Assembly (NCBI GenBank): GCA_900541485.1
Contig: UQJW01000002.1
Coordinates: 124,001 to 188,000, forward strand
Reading direction: 5' to 3'
DNA: 64,000 bases
Source: an uncultured Dialister sp.
GTDB taxonomy: Bacteria > Bacillota > Negativicutes > Veillonellales > Dialisteraceae
Below, piece by piece: positions 55,314-63,808 of this stretch. The notes below the pieces were generated by a model that saw only the letters and a list, made by a program, of their open reading frames with translations, had not been told where the DNA came from and did no database searches. Position numbers and translations under genes: made by a program. How positions within the stretch are numbered: the first letter of the stretch is position 1; the number at the start of each line of letters is the position of its first letter.

Positions 55314-55478
55314 CACGGGATATGATAAGAAACATTTCATAATTACGAGAATTTTTTACTTTGAAAAATAATCCATGTCGCTTTTAATTTTTTCCATGCC
55401 ATCAGCTATGAAAAAGTACAGTGAACATGATAAAATGTTAAAAAATAATAAATTATCCCAGACAGAAAGGCTGAAATA

Positions 55479-56792
55479 ATGTTATCTGCAATAAAGTTAT
55501 GGTTTATTAACGAAAAAAATCTTTTGAAGATGTCGAAATTTATTATTTTGACGATATCGCTTCTTTTAATTACGTGGATTTTCGATCATCAATACCCCGA
55601 TTTGAAAGTCTACATCCCCAAACAACTCCTGTTATCGGTGGAAGTGTCCGTCAACTTTCTTTCGAATATATCGGGTGTTTTTTTGACAATAAGTATCTTT
55701 TGTTTTACTACCATTGTCACCGTACTGAATAAATACAGCAGCAGTATATCACCAAGGATGCTTCAAAGTTTTATAGACAAGACGGGCGTTCTAAGCTTGT
55801 ACGGTATATTTGTGAGTGGATTTTTTTATTCAGTAATCAGCATCCTACTTCTCCAGGATTTTAATTCGGACCAAAATGTAATTGCAGGAAGTTTCGGGAT
55901 TGCCTACTCAATCATCACTATGATTGGATTTATCATTTTTTCTAAACAAGTTCTTGAGAACATTAAAATCTCAAACATTATCGAGGAAGTATACAATGAA
56001 TGCGAAAAACTTATCAATGACGAAGTTGAGCTTAGAACAAAGTCTGAGCGTTACAAAGATGATAAGATGGCACTAAAAATACCTATTGTAGCAGAAAAAA
56101 CAGGTTATTTTTTCAAAATTAAATCAGATGATGTACTTAAAGAACTTGATGGCATAAAAGCAGAGCTGACCATCACAAAAAAAATTGGCGAATACACTAC
56201 TAAAGATGAATCCCTGGGAGATTTGAAGATTTTTAGCGGTAAAAAACTAAGTAACGAGCAAAAAGAAGTTTTAAGGGGAAAAATAAGTCAACTCCTTGTA
56301 ATCAATATTTTCAACAACAGCGAAGAAGACTACCACCGTGGGCTTATCTATCTTACAGAGATTGCAAACATGGCTCTGAGTCCGGGACTCAATGACCCTA
56401 ATACCGCCATTACGTGCATAAATAAAATTTCATCTCTATTGGGTAAACTATTATCCACCGCCAATCAGTTTATTATACTTAAAGAGAACAAAGATACAAA
56501 AATAATCTATCAGAGTTATTCTGTGGAAGATGAATTATATCTTGTCTTCAGCCAGATTATCTCCTACTCAGGTGGTGATCCATTGGTGACCAAAGCAATT
56601 TTGCAGGGAATTTATATGATTTATATGATGGCAGGCATGAGTGCCAAGGCAAGTGTAAAAAATTATTTTGATTCTTCTTACGATCTTCTTACGGCTAACT
56701 TCAGTCATGAAGTCCACTTAGGCAAGTTCAAATTGATTAAAAAGAATATTGAAGAACATATTAGTCTTAAAGAGGAGAATGATTTAAAATAA
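55479..56792 (+). CDS. DUF2254-family membrane protein
   Basis: 437 residues: a predicted cytoplasmic-membrane N-terminal half with four hydrophobic segments (FIILTISLLLITWIF and three more) and a soluble C-terminal half. ISPRMLQSFIDKTGVL and ALSPGLNDPNTAITCI are the DUF2254 hallmarks. Function is unknown. Bases are visibly more AT-rich than in flanking genes, and the gene with its terminator lies between two copies of a 45-bp repeat, suggesting it was inserted. AAGG stands 9 nt before the ATG. Confidence 0.8.
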   Translation: MLSAIKLWFINEKNLLKMSKFIILTISLLLITWIFDHQYPDLKVYIPKQLLLSVEVSVNFLSNISGVFLTISIFCFTTIVTVLNKYSSSISPRMLQSFIDKTGVLSLYGIFVSGFFYSVISILLLQDFNSDQNVIAGSFGIAYSIITMIGFIIFSKQVLENIKISNIIEEVYNECEKLINDEVELRTKSERYKDDKMALKIPIVAEKTGYFFKIKSDDVLKELDGIKAELTITKKIGEYTTKDESLGDLKIFSGKKLSNEQKEVLRGKISQLLVINIFNNSEEDYHRGLIYLTEIANMALSPGLNDPNTAITCINKISSLLGKLLSTANQFIILKENKDTKIIYQSYSVEDELYLVFSQIISYSGGDPLVTKAILQGIYMIYMMAGMSAKASVKNYFDSSYDLLTANFSHEVHLGKFKLIKKNIEEHISLKEENDLK

Positions 56793-56830
56793 AAAATGAG
56801 ATTGGCTCCAGCCAAAAATGAATCAATGAT

Positions 56831-56866
56831 AAAAAAGACATCGCCTTTAGCAGATGTCTTTTTTAT
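56831..56866 (+). terminator. Terminator after the DUF2254 gene
   Basis: 12-bp stem AAAAAAGACATC (56831-56842) / GATGTCTTTTTT (56853-56864) with a 10-nt loop. The region 56867-56983 shows nothing further. Confidence 0.88.
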
Positions 56867-56983
56867 TCTCGAAATTATGTATGAGATATTGGGAAAGCGT
56901 ATATAAAAATAATAAAATTTTTATATCTTAACTATGAATTGAACTCAATCAAAATGCACCGTGATATAAAGATAAAATAAAAA

Positions 56984-57028
56984 ATTGTCCGGTTTTGTCA
57001 ATGTTTATTTTTTCTTGCTTACCATAAA
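56984..57028. repeat. Direct repeat copy 2 (overlaps the SDR gene 3' end)
   Basis: Partner of 55269-55313. It holds the true stop codon and final codons of the SDR gene. The TTGACA of the tRNA promoter is present here too, but the 17-nt-distant -10 sequence is not, so this copy is no longer a promoter. Confidence 0.9.
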
Positions 57029-57763
57029 TCCGGTGGCCTGCTGGTTAGCCATGATAACCACATCACTGATTTGCACCCGTTTCGGCCGGTCAATGATAAA
57101 AGCAATCACATCGGCAATATCTTCTGCCTGCAATGCATCTATTCCCTCATACACGGCCGCCGCTCTCTTCTTATCCCCTTTGAAACGAACCTCACTGAAC
57201 GGAGTTTCTACAATTCCCGGCTGAACTGTCGTTACTTTGATATCACTGTCAATGACATCGATACGGATGCCGTCACTGAATGTTTTAACCGCCGCTTTTG
57301 TGGCACAATAAACAGCCGCCCCCGCATAGGCGTAAAGTCCTGCCGTAGATCCCATATTTACGATATGACCGCTGTTACGTTTAACCATTTCAGGCAGAAA
57401 TGCCCGGGTAACGAGGAACAATCCCTTAATATTCGTATCAATCATTTGGACGATATCCTCCGGCAAAGTTTCCCCATAAGGCTCCAGTCCCCGTGCAAGC
57501 CCTGCATCATTCAGTAAAATATCGGGGGCGCCCCAATTTTCCAAGCATTGTTTTGTGACTTTTTTTACGGCCTCTCCATCGCGGACATCCAGCACATAGG
57601 TTTCCACCTTTACGGGATATTCCTTTTTTATTTCCATTTTGACTTCTTCCAATTTACTTTCATTTCTTGCCGCTATTGCTAAATCATATCCTTTTTGTGC
57701 CAAAGCTTTCGCCGCGGCAAGTCCGATTCCACTCGTAGCTCCTGTTATAAATGCAAACATCAT
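57005..57763 (-). CDS. Short-chain dehydrogenase/reductase (YdfG-like)
   Basis: Classical SDR of 252 residues, resembling NADP-dependent YdfG/3-hydroxy acid dehydrogenases that oxidise serine, allo-threonine or related substrates. TGATSGIG is the cofactor glycine motif, the catalytic triad is in MGSTAGLYAYAGAAVYCATK, and PGIVETPF matches the family. The usual NNAG is NDAG here. The start may be the second ATG, as AGGAGGAG is very close to the first. Its last codons lie in direct repeat copy 2. Confidence 0.9.
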   Translation of the reverse strand: MMFAFITGATSGIGLAAAKALAQKGYDLAIAARNESKLEEVKMEIKKEYPVKVETYVLDVRDGEAVKKVTKQCLENWGAPDILLNDAGLARGLEPYGETLPEDIVQMIDTNIKGLFLVTRAFLPEMVKRNSGHIVNMGSTAGLYAYAGAAVYCATKAAVKTFSDGIRIDVIDSDIKVTTVQPGIVETPFSEVRFKGDKKRAAAVYEGIDALQAEDIADVIAFIIDRPKRVQISDVVIMANQQATGFMVSKKK

Positions 57764-57845
57764 TCTCCTCCTTGACTTTTTCTTTTATTATACTATGCCG
57801 TTGCTTATCCTGCCGGATTCTTTTATAGTAGGGAAAGGAGGCTTT

Positions 57846-58478
57846 ATGAAAAAAATTTTATTATCTTTTTTATGTCCTTTGGTACTGCTCGGCTGCGGTA
57901 CGGATAAAACGCATCCTACCGTACCCGATTCTGCGTCCTCAACCGTAGAAGAGACAACCGCCAACCCCCATGAAATTGTTCCCGCCTCTCTTTCTTTTTA
58001 CCACAAGGCGGCACAAGAATACGGAAAGGGAAATCATACGGAAGCTTTACAGCTTGCCGACAAAGCATTGGATAATGATAAAGAAAACTATCAAGCTTTA
58101 TCACTTAAAGGAATTATATTATCCTTTGATATTTCTCCTAAGGAAGGCATTCCTTACATAGAAAAAGCTCTGTCCATTGCGCCCGGATATACTCAGGCTT
58201 TCTATGATATGGCAATTGCACAAAAACTGGGCGGACACCCCGATATATCCAATACATATTTTGAAAAGGTCCTACAGGCAGATCCCCAAAATATATGGTC
58301 ATACTACGGGATGGCCACCAATTGGGCTGATAAGAAAAACAAGGAACAGGCTCTTTTGTATTTAGAAAAAGCAGTTGCACTCGGCGGTGAATCGGTAAAA
58401 GATGCTGCCGAAAAGCAAGATCATTTTCTTTGGCTCAGGAATGATCCTGATTTCCAAAAAATTTTGCACAAAAAATAA
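57846..58478 (+). CDS. Lipoprotein with TPR repeats
   Basis: 210 residues with a lipoprotein signal (KKILLSFLCPLVLLGC, lipobox cysteine at 17), a Ser/Thr-rich spacer and then about four tetratricopeptide units from residue 45 on (YHKAAQEYGKGNHTEALQLA, YIEKALSIAPG, YFEKVLQADPQN, YLEKAVALGG). It is likely an envelope scaffold; the partner is unknown. AAAGGAGG precedes the ATG at 57846. Divergent from the SDR gene with about 80 nt between them. Confidence 0.85.
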   Translation: MKKILLSFLCPLVLLGCGTDKTHPTVPDSASSTVEETTANPHEIVPASLSFYHKAAQEYGKGNHTEALQLADKALDNDKENYQALSLKGIILSFDISPKEGIPYIEKALSIAPGYTQAFYDMAIAQKLGGHPDISNTYFEKVLQADPQNIWSYYGMATNWADKKNKEQALLYLEKAVALGGESVKDAAEKQDHFLWLRNDPDFQKILHKK

Positions 58479-58518
58479 ACACACACTCTGAGGTTTTCCA
58501 AAGAGTGTGTGTTTTTTT
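58478..58518. terminator. Bidirectional terminator, lipoprotein / ABC-F genes
   Basis: 12-bp stem AACACACACTCT (58478-58489) / AGAGTGTGTGTT (58502-58513) with T runs, between convergent genes. Confidence 0.92.
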
Positions 58519-60409
58519 ATTCCATATGAGCTGCCAACTCATCCCATTTCCTGTATAAAGTTTTAAGTTTTTCCTCCGCTTCTTCATAAGCTTCGCTCAG
58601 TTCCAGGTAATGTTCAGGCTCTGTATTCATCCTTGTACTGTACATTTTTACAGTGGCTTCCAGTCTGGCGATTTCCATTTCTATATGGTCCAGCTTTTCC
58701 ACCTGTACCGGTGAAATCTCTTTTTTCGGAGACTTTATTTTTTCTTCCTTTACTTTTTCTGTAACGTCACTCTCCCATAATTTTTCCGGAGTCTCTCCAT
58801 TTCTATCCTTTTCAAAGGCTTCCAGATCTTTTTTCTTTTCTTTGTAATAGGAATAATTTCCCAGATATTCTGTAATTTTTCCATCTGCCAATTCCAAGGT
58901 TCTCGTAACTACCTTATCAAGGAAATACCGGTCATGAGACACAATCAAGGAAGTTCCACCAAAGGCCTGCAACGCATCTTCCATGATTTCCCGGGTAGGA
59001 ATATCCAGATGGTTTGTCGGTTCATCGAGAATTAAAAAGTTCGGTCTTTCTAAAAACAGACAGAGAAGGGACAGCCTTGCTTTTTCTCCGCCGGAAAGAA
59101 GACTGATTGTTTTGAATACATCATCACCGCGGAACAAAAACATGCCCAAGATATTTCGTGCTTCCTGCTCCCCGAAATGAAATGTATTTCTTACCTCGTC
59201 AATGACAGTCATTTCCGGGTGAAGTCGTTCCTGTTCCTGCGAATAATAACCGATTTTTACGTTATTTCCTATGCGGATGAGCGAACCCGCAGAAGGACGT
59301 TCTCCCAAAATCATTTTAAGAAGTGTTGTTTTACCTGCACCGTTAGGCCCGATAAGACCGACACGGTCTCCTTTTTTTATGTGAAGCTCCAGCTCCTTAA
59401 AAATAACATGATTGCCGTAAGCTGCCTCTCCCCTGAGCACATCGAGTACTTTTTCCGCTGACTCTTCTGCGGCAGGAAAATGAAAATGCAACCTTGCCTG
59501 TTGCACCGGTTTTTCCAGACGTTCCAGCCTGTTCATCTGTGACTGTCTGCCCCTCGCCTGTTTGGATTTGATTCCCGCTTTATATTTACGAATGTATTCT
59601 TCTGTTTCTCTGATATGCTCCTGCTGTTTCTCATAGGCTTTCTCGTAAGCTTCATCCTGACTTTCTTTCGCAATCAGATAACGGGTATATCCGCCGCGAA
59701 AGGTACGTATCCGGTGATTTTCCAAATCAATAATTCCTGTTGCCGCCGCATCCAAAAAATAGCGGTCGTGGGAAATCATCAAAATACCGCCCTTATAAGA
59801 ATGCAGATACTCTTCCAACCATTCGAGCATTTCCATATCCAAATGGTTAGTCGGTTCGTCAAGCAAAAGGAAATCGGGATGACGGACAAAAGCGGCCGCC
59901 AGGTTAATTCTTACTTTTTGTCCGCCTGAAAACGAATGGATATCCCTGTCCCAATCCTCATCCGTAAATCCCAGACCTGTCAATATTTTCCGGGTGGTTG
60001 ACTCATAATCATATCCGCCGAAAAATTCAAATCTTGCTTCCGCCTGCCCGTATTGGGCAACAAGTTCTTCATTTTCATGATCTGTTTCGAGAGCTTGTGC
60101 CAGAGACTCCATTTTTTCCTTATAAAATAAAACATCTCTCCATGCTTCTTGCATCTCTTCACGAATGGTCGCACTTTCATAGTTAAAATCCTGGCGCAGA
60201 TATCCGATGACTGCTCCGTTTTCCGCCTTTACAGAGCCTCCGTCAGGCTCCTCCGCTCCCATAATGCACTTTAAAAGTGTTGTTTTCCCTGCTCCGTTGG
60301 CTCCGACAAGTCCAATCCGTTCTCCACTTCTTATATCAAAAGAAACATTTTCGAATACTTTTTCAATTCCAAAAGATTTTGCTAATCCGTTGATTCTTAA
60401 TACCGCCAT
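58517..60409 (-). CDS. ABC-F family ATP-binding protein
   Basis: 630-residue cytoplasmic protein with two ABC cassettes and no membrane segment: GANGAGKTTLL, FSGGQKVR and LLLDEPTNHLD in the first, GPNGAGKTTLL, LSGGEKAR and LILDEPTNHLD in the second, joined by an interdomain linker with basic helices. A C-terminal coiled coil (about 560-630) follows. ABC-F proteins act on the ribosome in translation or antibiotic protection; which role applies here is not visible. It lies 27 nt after the secretin gene. Confidence 0.93.
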   Translation of the reverse strand: MAVLRINGLAKSFGIEKVFENVSFDIRSGERIGLVGANGAGKTTLLKCIMGAEEPDGGSVKAENGAVIGYLRQDFNYESATIREEMQEAWRDVLFYKEKMESLAQALETDHENEELVAQYGQAEARFEFFGGYDYESTTRKILTGLGFTDEDWDRDIHSFSGGQKVRINLAAAFVRHPDFLLLDEPTNHLDMEMLEWLEEYLHSYKGGILMISHDRYFLDAAATGIIDLENHRIRTFRGGYTRYLIAKESQDEAYEKAYEKQQEHIRETEEYIRKYKAGIKSKQARGRQSQMNRLERLEKPVQQARLHFHFPAAEESAEKVLDVLRGEAAYGNHVIFKELELHIKKGDRVGLIGPNGAGKTTLLKMILGERPSAGSLIRIGNNVKIGYYSQEQERLHPEMTVIDEVRNTFHFGEQEARNILGMFLFRGDDVFKTISLLSGGEKARLSLLCLFLERPNFLILDEPTNHLDIPTREIMEDALQAFGGTSLIVSHDRYFLDKVVTRTLELADGKITEYLGNYSYYKEKKKDLEAFEKDRNGETPEKLWESDVTEKVKEEKIKSPKKEISPVQVEKLDHIEMEIARLEATVKMYSTRMNTEPEHYLELSEAYEEAEEKLKTLYRKWDELAAHME

Positions 60410-60436
60410 GCTTTCTGTTATTCTCCTTGCCGGCTG

Positions 60437-61945
60437 TCATTCAACAATATCGGCTCTTATTATAATTACAATTTCCGACTCTTCCAAAGACTTGCTCCGG
60501 CTTTGGAAAAGTTTTCCTAATAAAGGAATATCCCCCAGAACGGGAATTTTCCTGAAGGTTCTGCTTTCTTCTTTATCAATCAGTCCGCCAATCGTGAGCA
60601 TATCTCCCGATTTCAGCCTGACCATCGTATCCGCCTGTCTGGTAATAATACGGTATGCCTTCATTTCGGGAACGAGATAAGGGGTCGAAACCTCCGCATT
60701 GATATGAGCAGTAATTTCATTTTTTTCACTGATCCGCGGCGTATACGAAAGCTTGATTCCTGCATCTCTATATTCCGTTGTTGTCGTTCTGACTCCATTA
60801 TCTACATGCTCTACCAATACGGGAATTTTATTGCCGATTAATATTTCCGCTTCTTTTCCATTCATCGTTACCACATTGGGCTTTGCTAAAATTCGTGCTT
60901 TCCCTTGGGAAACCAGTGCATTTAGACGGGCTTGGAAAAAGAAAGTGTAAGGATGGCCTGTAATCGAACGACCATAGGATATTCCCGCATATCCTTCCGG
61001 TACACTTACATTCCATCCGTTATGTTCTATATTTTTCATTCGGAGATTTCCCTTTTTATCGTATAAAATCTCCCCGTCTTTATCAGTGACATATTGCTTT
61101 TCATGCCCGTTTTCACGATGATATCCCGCACTTCCCGTCAACGGTTTAAATTCCCAGTCTATTCCCAATTCTTTGGCTTGCGAACGATTGACAGCAATCA
61201 CTTCCGCTTCTATTTTTACCTGCTTTTCCGGTATATCAAGATGACGGAGCAGTTCTTCGGTCTGCATCAATTCTAAAGGTGTGCCGCTGACAAAAATAGC
61301 ATTGGCTGTGCGATTATAACTTACACGACCGTCTTCCGATAAATGATTTAAACTCTCTGCCACTTCCTCTGCATCTGCATAGGATAAACGGTAGGATCTG
61401 ATAATCCGTTTCTTCTTTTCCTCCGTAGTTTCATTAAAAATAATGATGTTTCTTTCGTCAATTTTTGCAGCAAGACCGCTGGAGGCAAGCACAAATTCCA
61501 TGGCCTCTTCGGGAGTGACATGATCAATATCTGCCGTCACTACGGACGACAATGTGCCTGAAAAAATTATATTTTTATGAGTAAGTTCTGCCAAACTTTG
61601 TAAAACCCCCTGAACAGGAGCATTTTTTGCATGCAGACTGAATGACGGCTGATTTTCGATATTTTTTTGTTCACTTGGCAATTCCAAGGTTTTTGTTTTT
61701 GCATCCTGCCGTAATTTTCTCCGGCCGGTACTTTCCGGCACAGACTTACTGACACCTTTTTCTATATCCGGCCCGCCGCTGCCTGCCGCGGTTATATCTC
61801 CAGCAAAAGAAATATTCCCTAAAAACAAAAAGAAACAGGTGCCGGCCAGAACAGTCATAAATTTTATGAAGTTAAAGCCAGCGTTCTTTTTTCTCCATTT
61901 CCTGACAATTCCACTGATTTTTTCTGAATTGATGTCACTACCCAT
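60437..61945 (-). CDS. Secretin (type IV pilus / type II secretion PilQ-GspD family)
   Basis: Outer-membrane channel-forming protein, 502 residues. A signal sequence (MTVLAGTCFFLFLGNISFAGD) follows a basic N-terminal stretch, then N domains (FSLHAKNAPVQGVLQSLAEL, SYRLSYADAEEVAESLNHLS) and the secretin domain with VTMNGKEAEILIGNKIPVLV and VLGDIPLLGKLFQS. Presence of a secretin indicates an outer membrane. The start at 61945 overlaps the upstream gene by 82 nt and has a GGGAGA before it; the only later ATG (61858) gives a signal lacking basic residues and has no SD. Confidence 0.9.
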   Translation of the reverse strand: MGSDINSEKISGIVRKWRKKNAGFNFIKFMTVLAGTCFFLFLGNISFAGDITAAGSGGPDIEKGVSKSVPESTGRRKLRQDAKTKTLELPSEQKNIENQPSFSLHAKNAPVQGVLQSLAELTHKNIIFSGTLSSVVTADIDHVTPEEAMEFVLASSGLAAKIDERNIIIFNETTEEKKKRIIRSYRLSYADAEEVAESLNHLSEDGRVSYNRTANAIFVSGTPLELMQTEELLRHLDIPEKQVKIEAEVIAVNRSQAKELGIDWEFKPLTGSAGYHRENGHEKQYVTDKDGEILYDKKGNLRMKNIEHNGWNVSVPEGYAGISYGRSITGHPYTFFFQARLNALVSQGKARILAKPNVVTMNGKEAEILIGNKIPVLVEHVDNGVRTTTTEYRDAGIKLSYTPRISEKNEITAHINAEVSTPYLVPEMKAYRIITRQADTMVRLKSGDMLTIGGLIDKEESRTFRKIPVLGDIPLLGKLFQSRSKSLEESEIVIIIRADIVE

Positions 61946-62382
61946 TCTCCCATCCGATCTCCTCTCCGAACTGTGAATGATTCTCCGTGAAATTCCAGCA
62001 TTGCCAGATACGTATTATTAAAGCATATGATTCCCTGAAGCACCGGCTTCGCAATTATTTCTTTTTCTGTATTTCCCACGGGCACTTGTTTTACAGGGCT
62101 CGAATTCCATTCAGGCTTTTTTACATCGTCCATTCCCGCCTGAAAAGGATCCCGGAGCGGTTTTGCCCGTAAATAAAGAGCAGCATCATATTTCTTTACA
62201 CTACTCGCCTCTTCGTAACTCCCGGCAGAGGACAAAGACTTTTTATTTTCGATTACGTTCTTTTGTTCTTTTTGAGCAGATATACGGTTCTTATTTCCTG
62301 TACCAAAAATCCCCCAAAACATGGGAATCACACTTGCAATTCCCACAGCCAGCAACATTTCCCTTTTTGTTACCGTCCTCAT
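61864..62382 (-). CDS. PilP/GspC-like inner-membrane protein
   Basis: 172 residues: an N-terminal membrane segment (MLLAVGIASVIPMFWGIF), a low-complexity linker, and a C-terminal domain with LRDPFQ then PVLQGIICFNNTYLAML and a GDRMGEWVVTSI beta-rich end, the pattern of PilP/GspC proteins that dock to the secretin. The assignment rests on this pattern and on the overlapping secretin gene. The start at 62382 lies 5 nt after the pgi stop, with no strong SD, so translation is probably coupled to pgi. Confidence 0.65.
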   Translation of the reverse strand: MRTVTKREMLLAVGIASVIPMFWGIFGTGNKNRISAQKEQKNVIENKKSLSSAGSYEEASSVKKYDAALYLRAKPLRDPFQAGMDDVKKPEWNSSPVKQVPVGNTEKEIIAKPVLQGIICFNNTYLAMLEFHGESFTVRRGDRMGEWVVTSIQKKSVELSGNGEKRTLALTS

Positions 62383-62386
62383 GCCA

Positions 62387-63781
62387 TTACACTTTCTCAA
62401 TACACTCTGATAAATAACTGTGGAGGATTTTTTTATAATCCTCTACACCAGGTTGGTCATAGGAATTAATCCCTGCCATAGCTCCTTCATAAGCAGTAGC
62501 TAAGAAGAAAAAATACATAAGAGCTCCTACATGGAAAGGTGTTACAGTCCTCATTGAAACATGACAACTCATCCGGCCGTCATCTGCCAGAGCTTTTTCA
62601 TTAGCATGCAGAGCCGCTGAAAGAACTTTTGACAACTTAATTACACCCTGCTTTCCTGATTCTTCGCAGACCACATCGATATCCTTGTTTTCTTCTTGTG
62701 CGGAAATAAATTGAAGCAATTTATTTTTTCTTCCTTGCTGGTGCTCCTGAGTTAAAGAGTGCATATCTGTTGTACCTACACAAGACACGGGAATACGTCC
62801 GTTATGAACAATGTTTCCATGGATATCCAACTTTTTCCCCAAAGATTCTCCTAAAAGTTGGGCATACCACCACCCGACAGCACGAAATTTGTCCCCATAG
62901 GGCATGATTACTTCTGCACTAACCCCATATTCTTTCATTGCAATAAATTTAATGGCCGCCATAGCTAAAGCAGGATTCTCCGACCATTTCTCGCTCCGAC
63001 AACTCTCTTCCACCATTTTTGCACCAGAAAGAAATTTTTTTATATCAAGTCCTATAAACTTAGAAAATACAAGCCCAACCTGCGAAAAAATACTAAAACG
63101 TCCACCAATTCCCTCCGGCATATTAAAGCATGTCCATTGGTTTTTTTCTGCAAGTTCATGTATTTGCCCTTTATTTTGATTAGTTATCGCTACAACAGAT
63201 AATTCACAAAAATCAACCAACTTTTGGGATAATATCTGAAACGCTAACATAAACTCCATTGTTGATCCGGATTTTGAAATCAAAAGCAGTAATACTTTTA
63301 ATTTCCGTTTCTTTTGGTGAAAATTCCTACGGAGTTGTCTAATTAAATCGGTTATACTTGCCGAATCTGCATTTTGGCCGGCAAAATAAATAAGCGGATA
63401 CCCATTTCTTTCTTCAGATGAAAAATGATTCCAGTAGGAACCGCAAAAAATATCAAAAAGTGCCTGGTTACCTAAATAAGATCCACCTATACCAATAGAA
63501 ATGACCGCATCTTGCCTTTTGGCTAAAATATCTAATTTATCCAGCTTGTCCCTTTCTGAATCTGTCATAAGAAGACTTTCATCAAGAATATAAGGTAAGT
63601 GCGGAAACAGCACTAATTCCCCAGCCGGCCCTTTCCCGGCAGATCGTATATTTCGGACCTCTTCAGCGGCATTCAAAATGTGCTTTTGATATTTTTGTAA
63701 ATCTCTTTCTTGCACACTCCATGTATGTCCAAAGCTATTAGAAAGATTAATAAAAACTTCGTTGTTTATGGAAAATTTCAT
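62387..63781 (-). CDS. pgi: Glucose-6-phosphate isomerase
   Basis: Interconverts glucose-6-P and fructose-6-P. 464 residues, the short Bacillus-type form. GIGGSYLGNQAL, the phosphate-binding ISKSGSTMEF, the catalytic glutamate in EHQQGRKNK and the C-terminal QPGVEDYKK lysine are present. The ATG is followed by a normal N-terminus. Its stop is immediately followed by the PilP-like gene, an unusual neighbour. The segment 63782-63808 holds nothing notable. Confidence 0.93.
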   Translation of the reverse strand: MKFSINNEVFINLSNSFGHTWSVQERDLQKYQKHILNAAEEVRNIRSAGKGPAGELVLFPHLPYILDESLLMTDSERDKLDKLDILAKRQDAVISIGIGGSYLGNQALFDIFCGSYWNHFSSEERNGYPLIYFAGQNADSASITDLIRQLRRNFHQKKRKLKVLLLLISKSGSTMEFMLAFQILSQKLVDFCELSVVAITNQNKGQIHELAEKNQWTCFNMPEGIGGRFSIFSQVGLVFSKFIGLDIKKFLSGAKMVEESCRSEKWSENPALAMAAIKFIAMKEYGVSAEVIMPYGDKFRAVGWWYAQLLGESLGKKLDIHGNIVHNGRIPVSCVGTTDMHSLTQEHQQGRKNKLLQFISAQEENKDIDVVCEESGKQGVIKLSKVLSAALHANEKALADDGRMSCHVSMRTVTPFHVGALMYFFFLATAYEGAMAGINSYDQPGVEDYKKILHSYLSECIEKV

Positions 63782-63808
63782 GAATACTTCCCCCTATAAC
63801 ACGGTTAT

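Noticed and set aside
55314..55478. Integrase or transposase remnant next to repeat copy 1
   Set aside because: All frames were considered; no coding sequence or terminal inverted repeats of a known element were seen.
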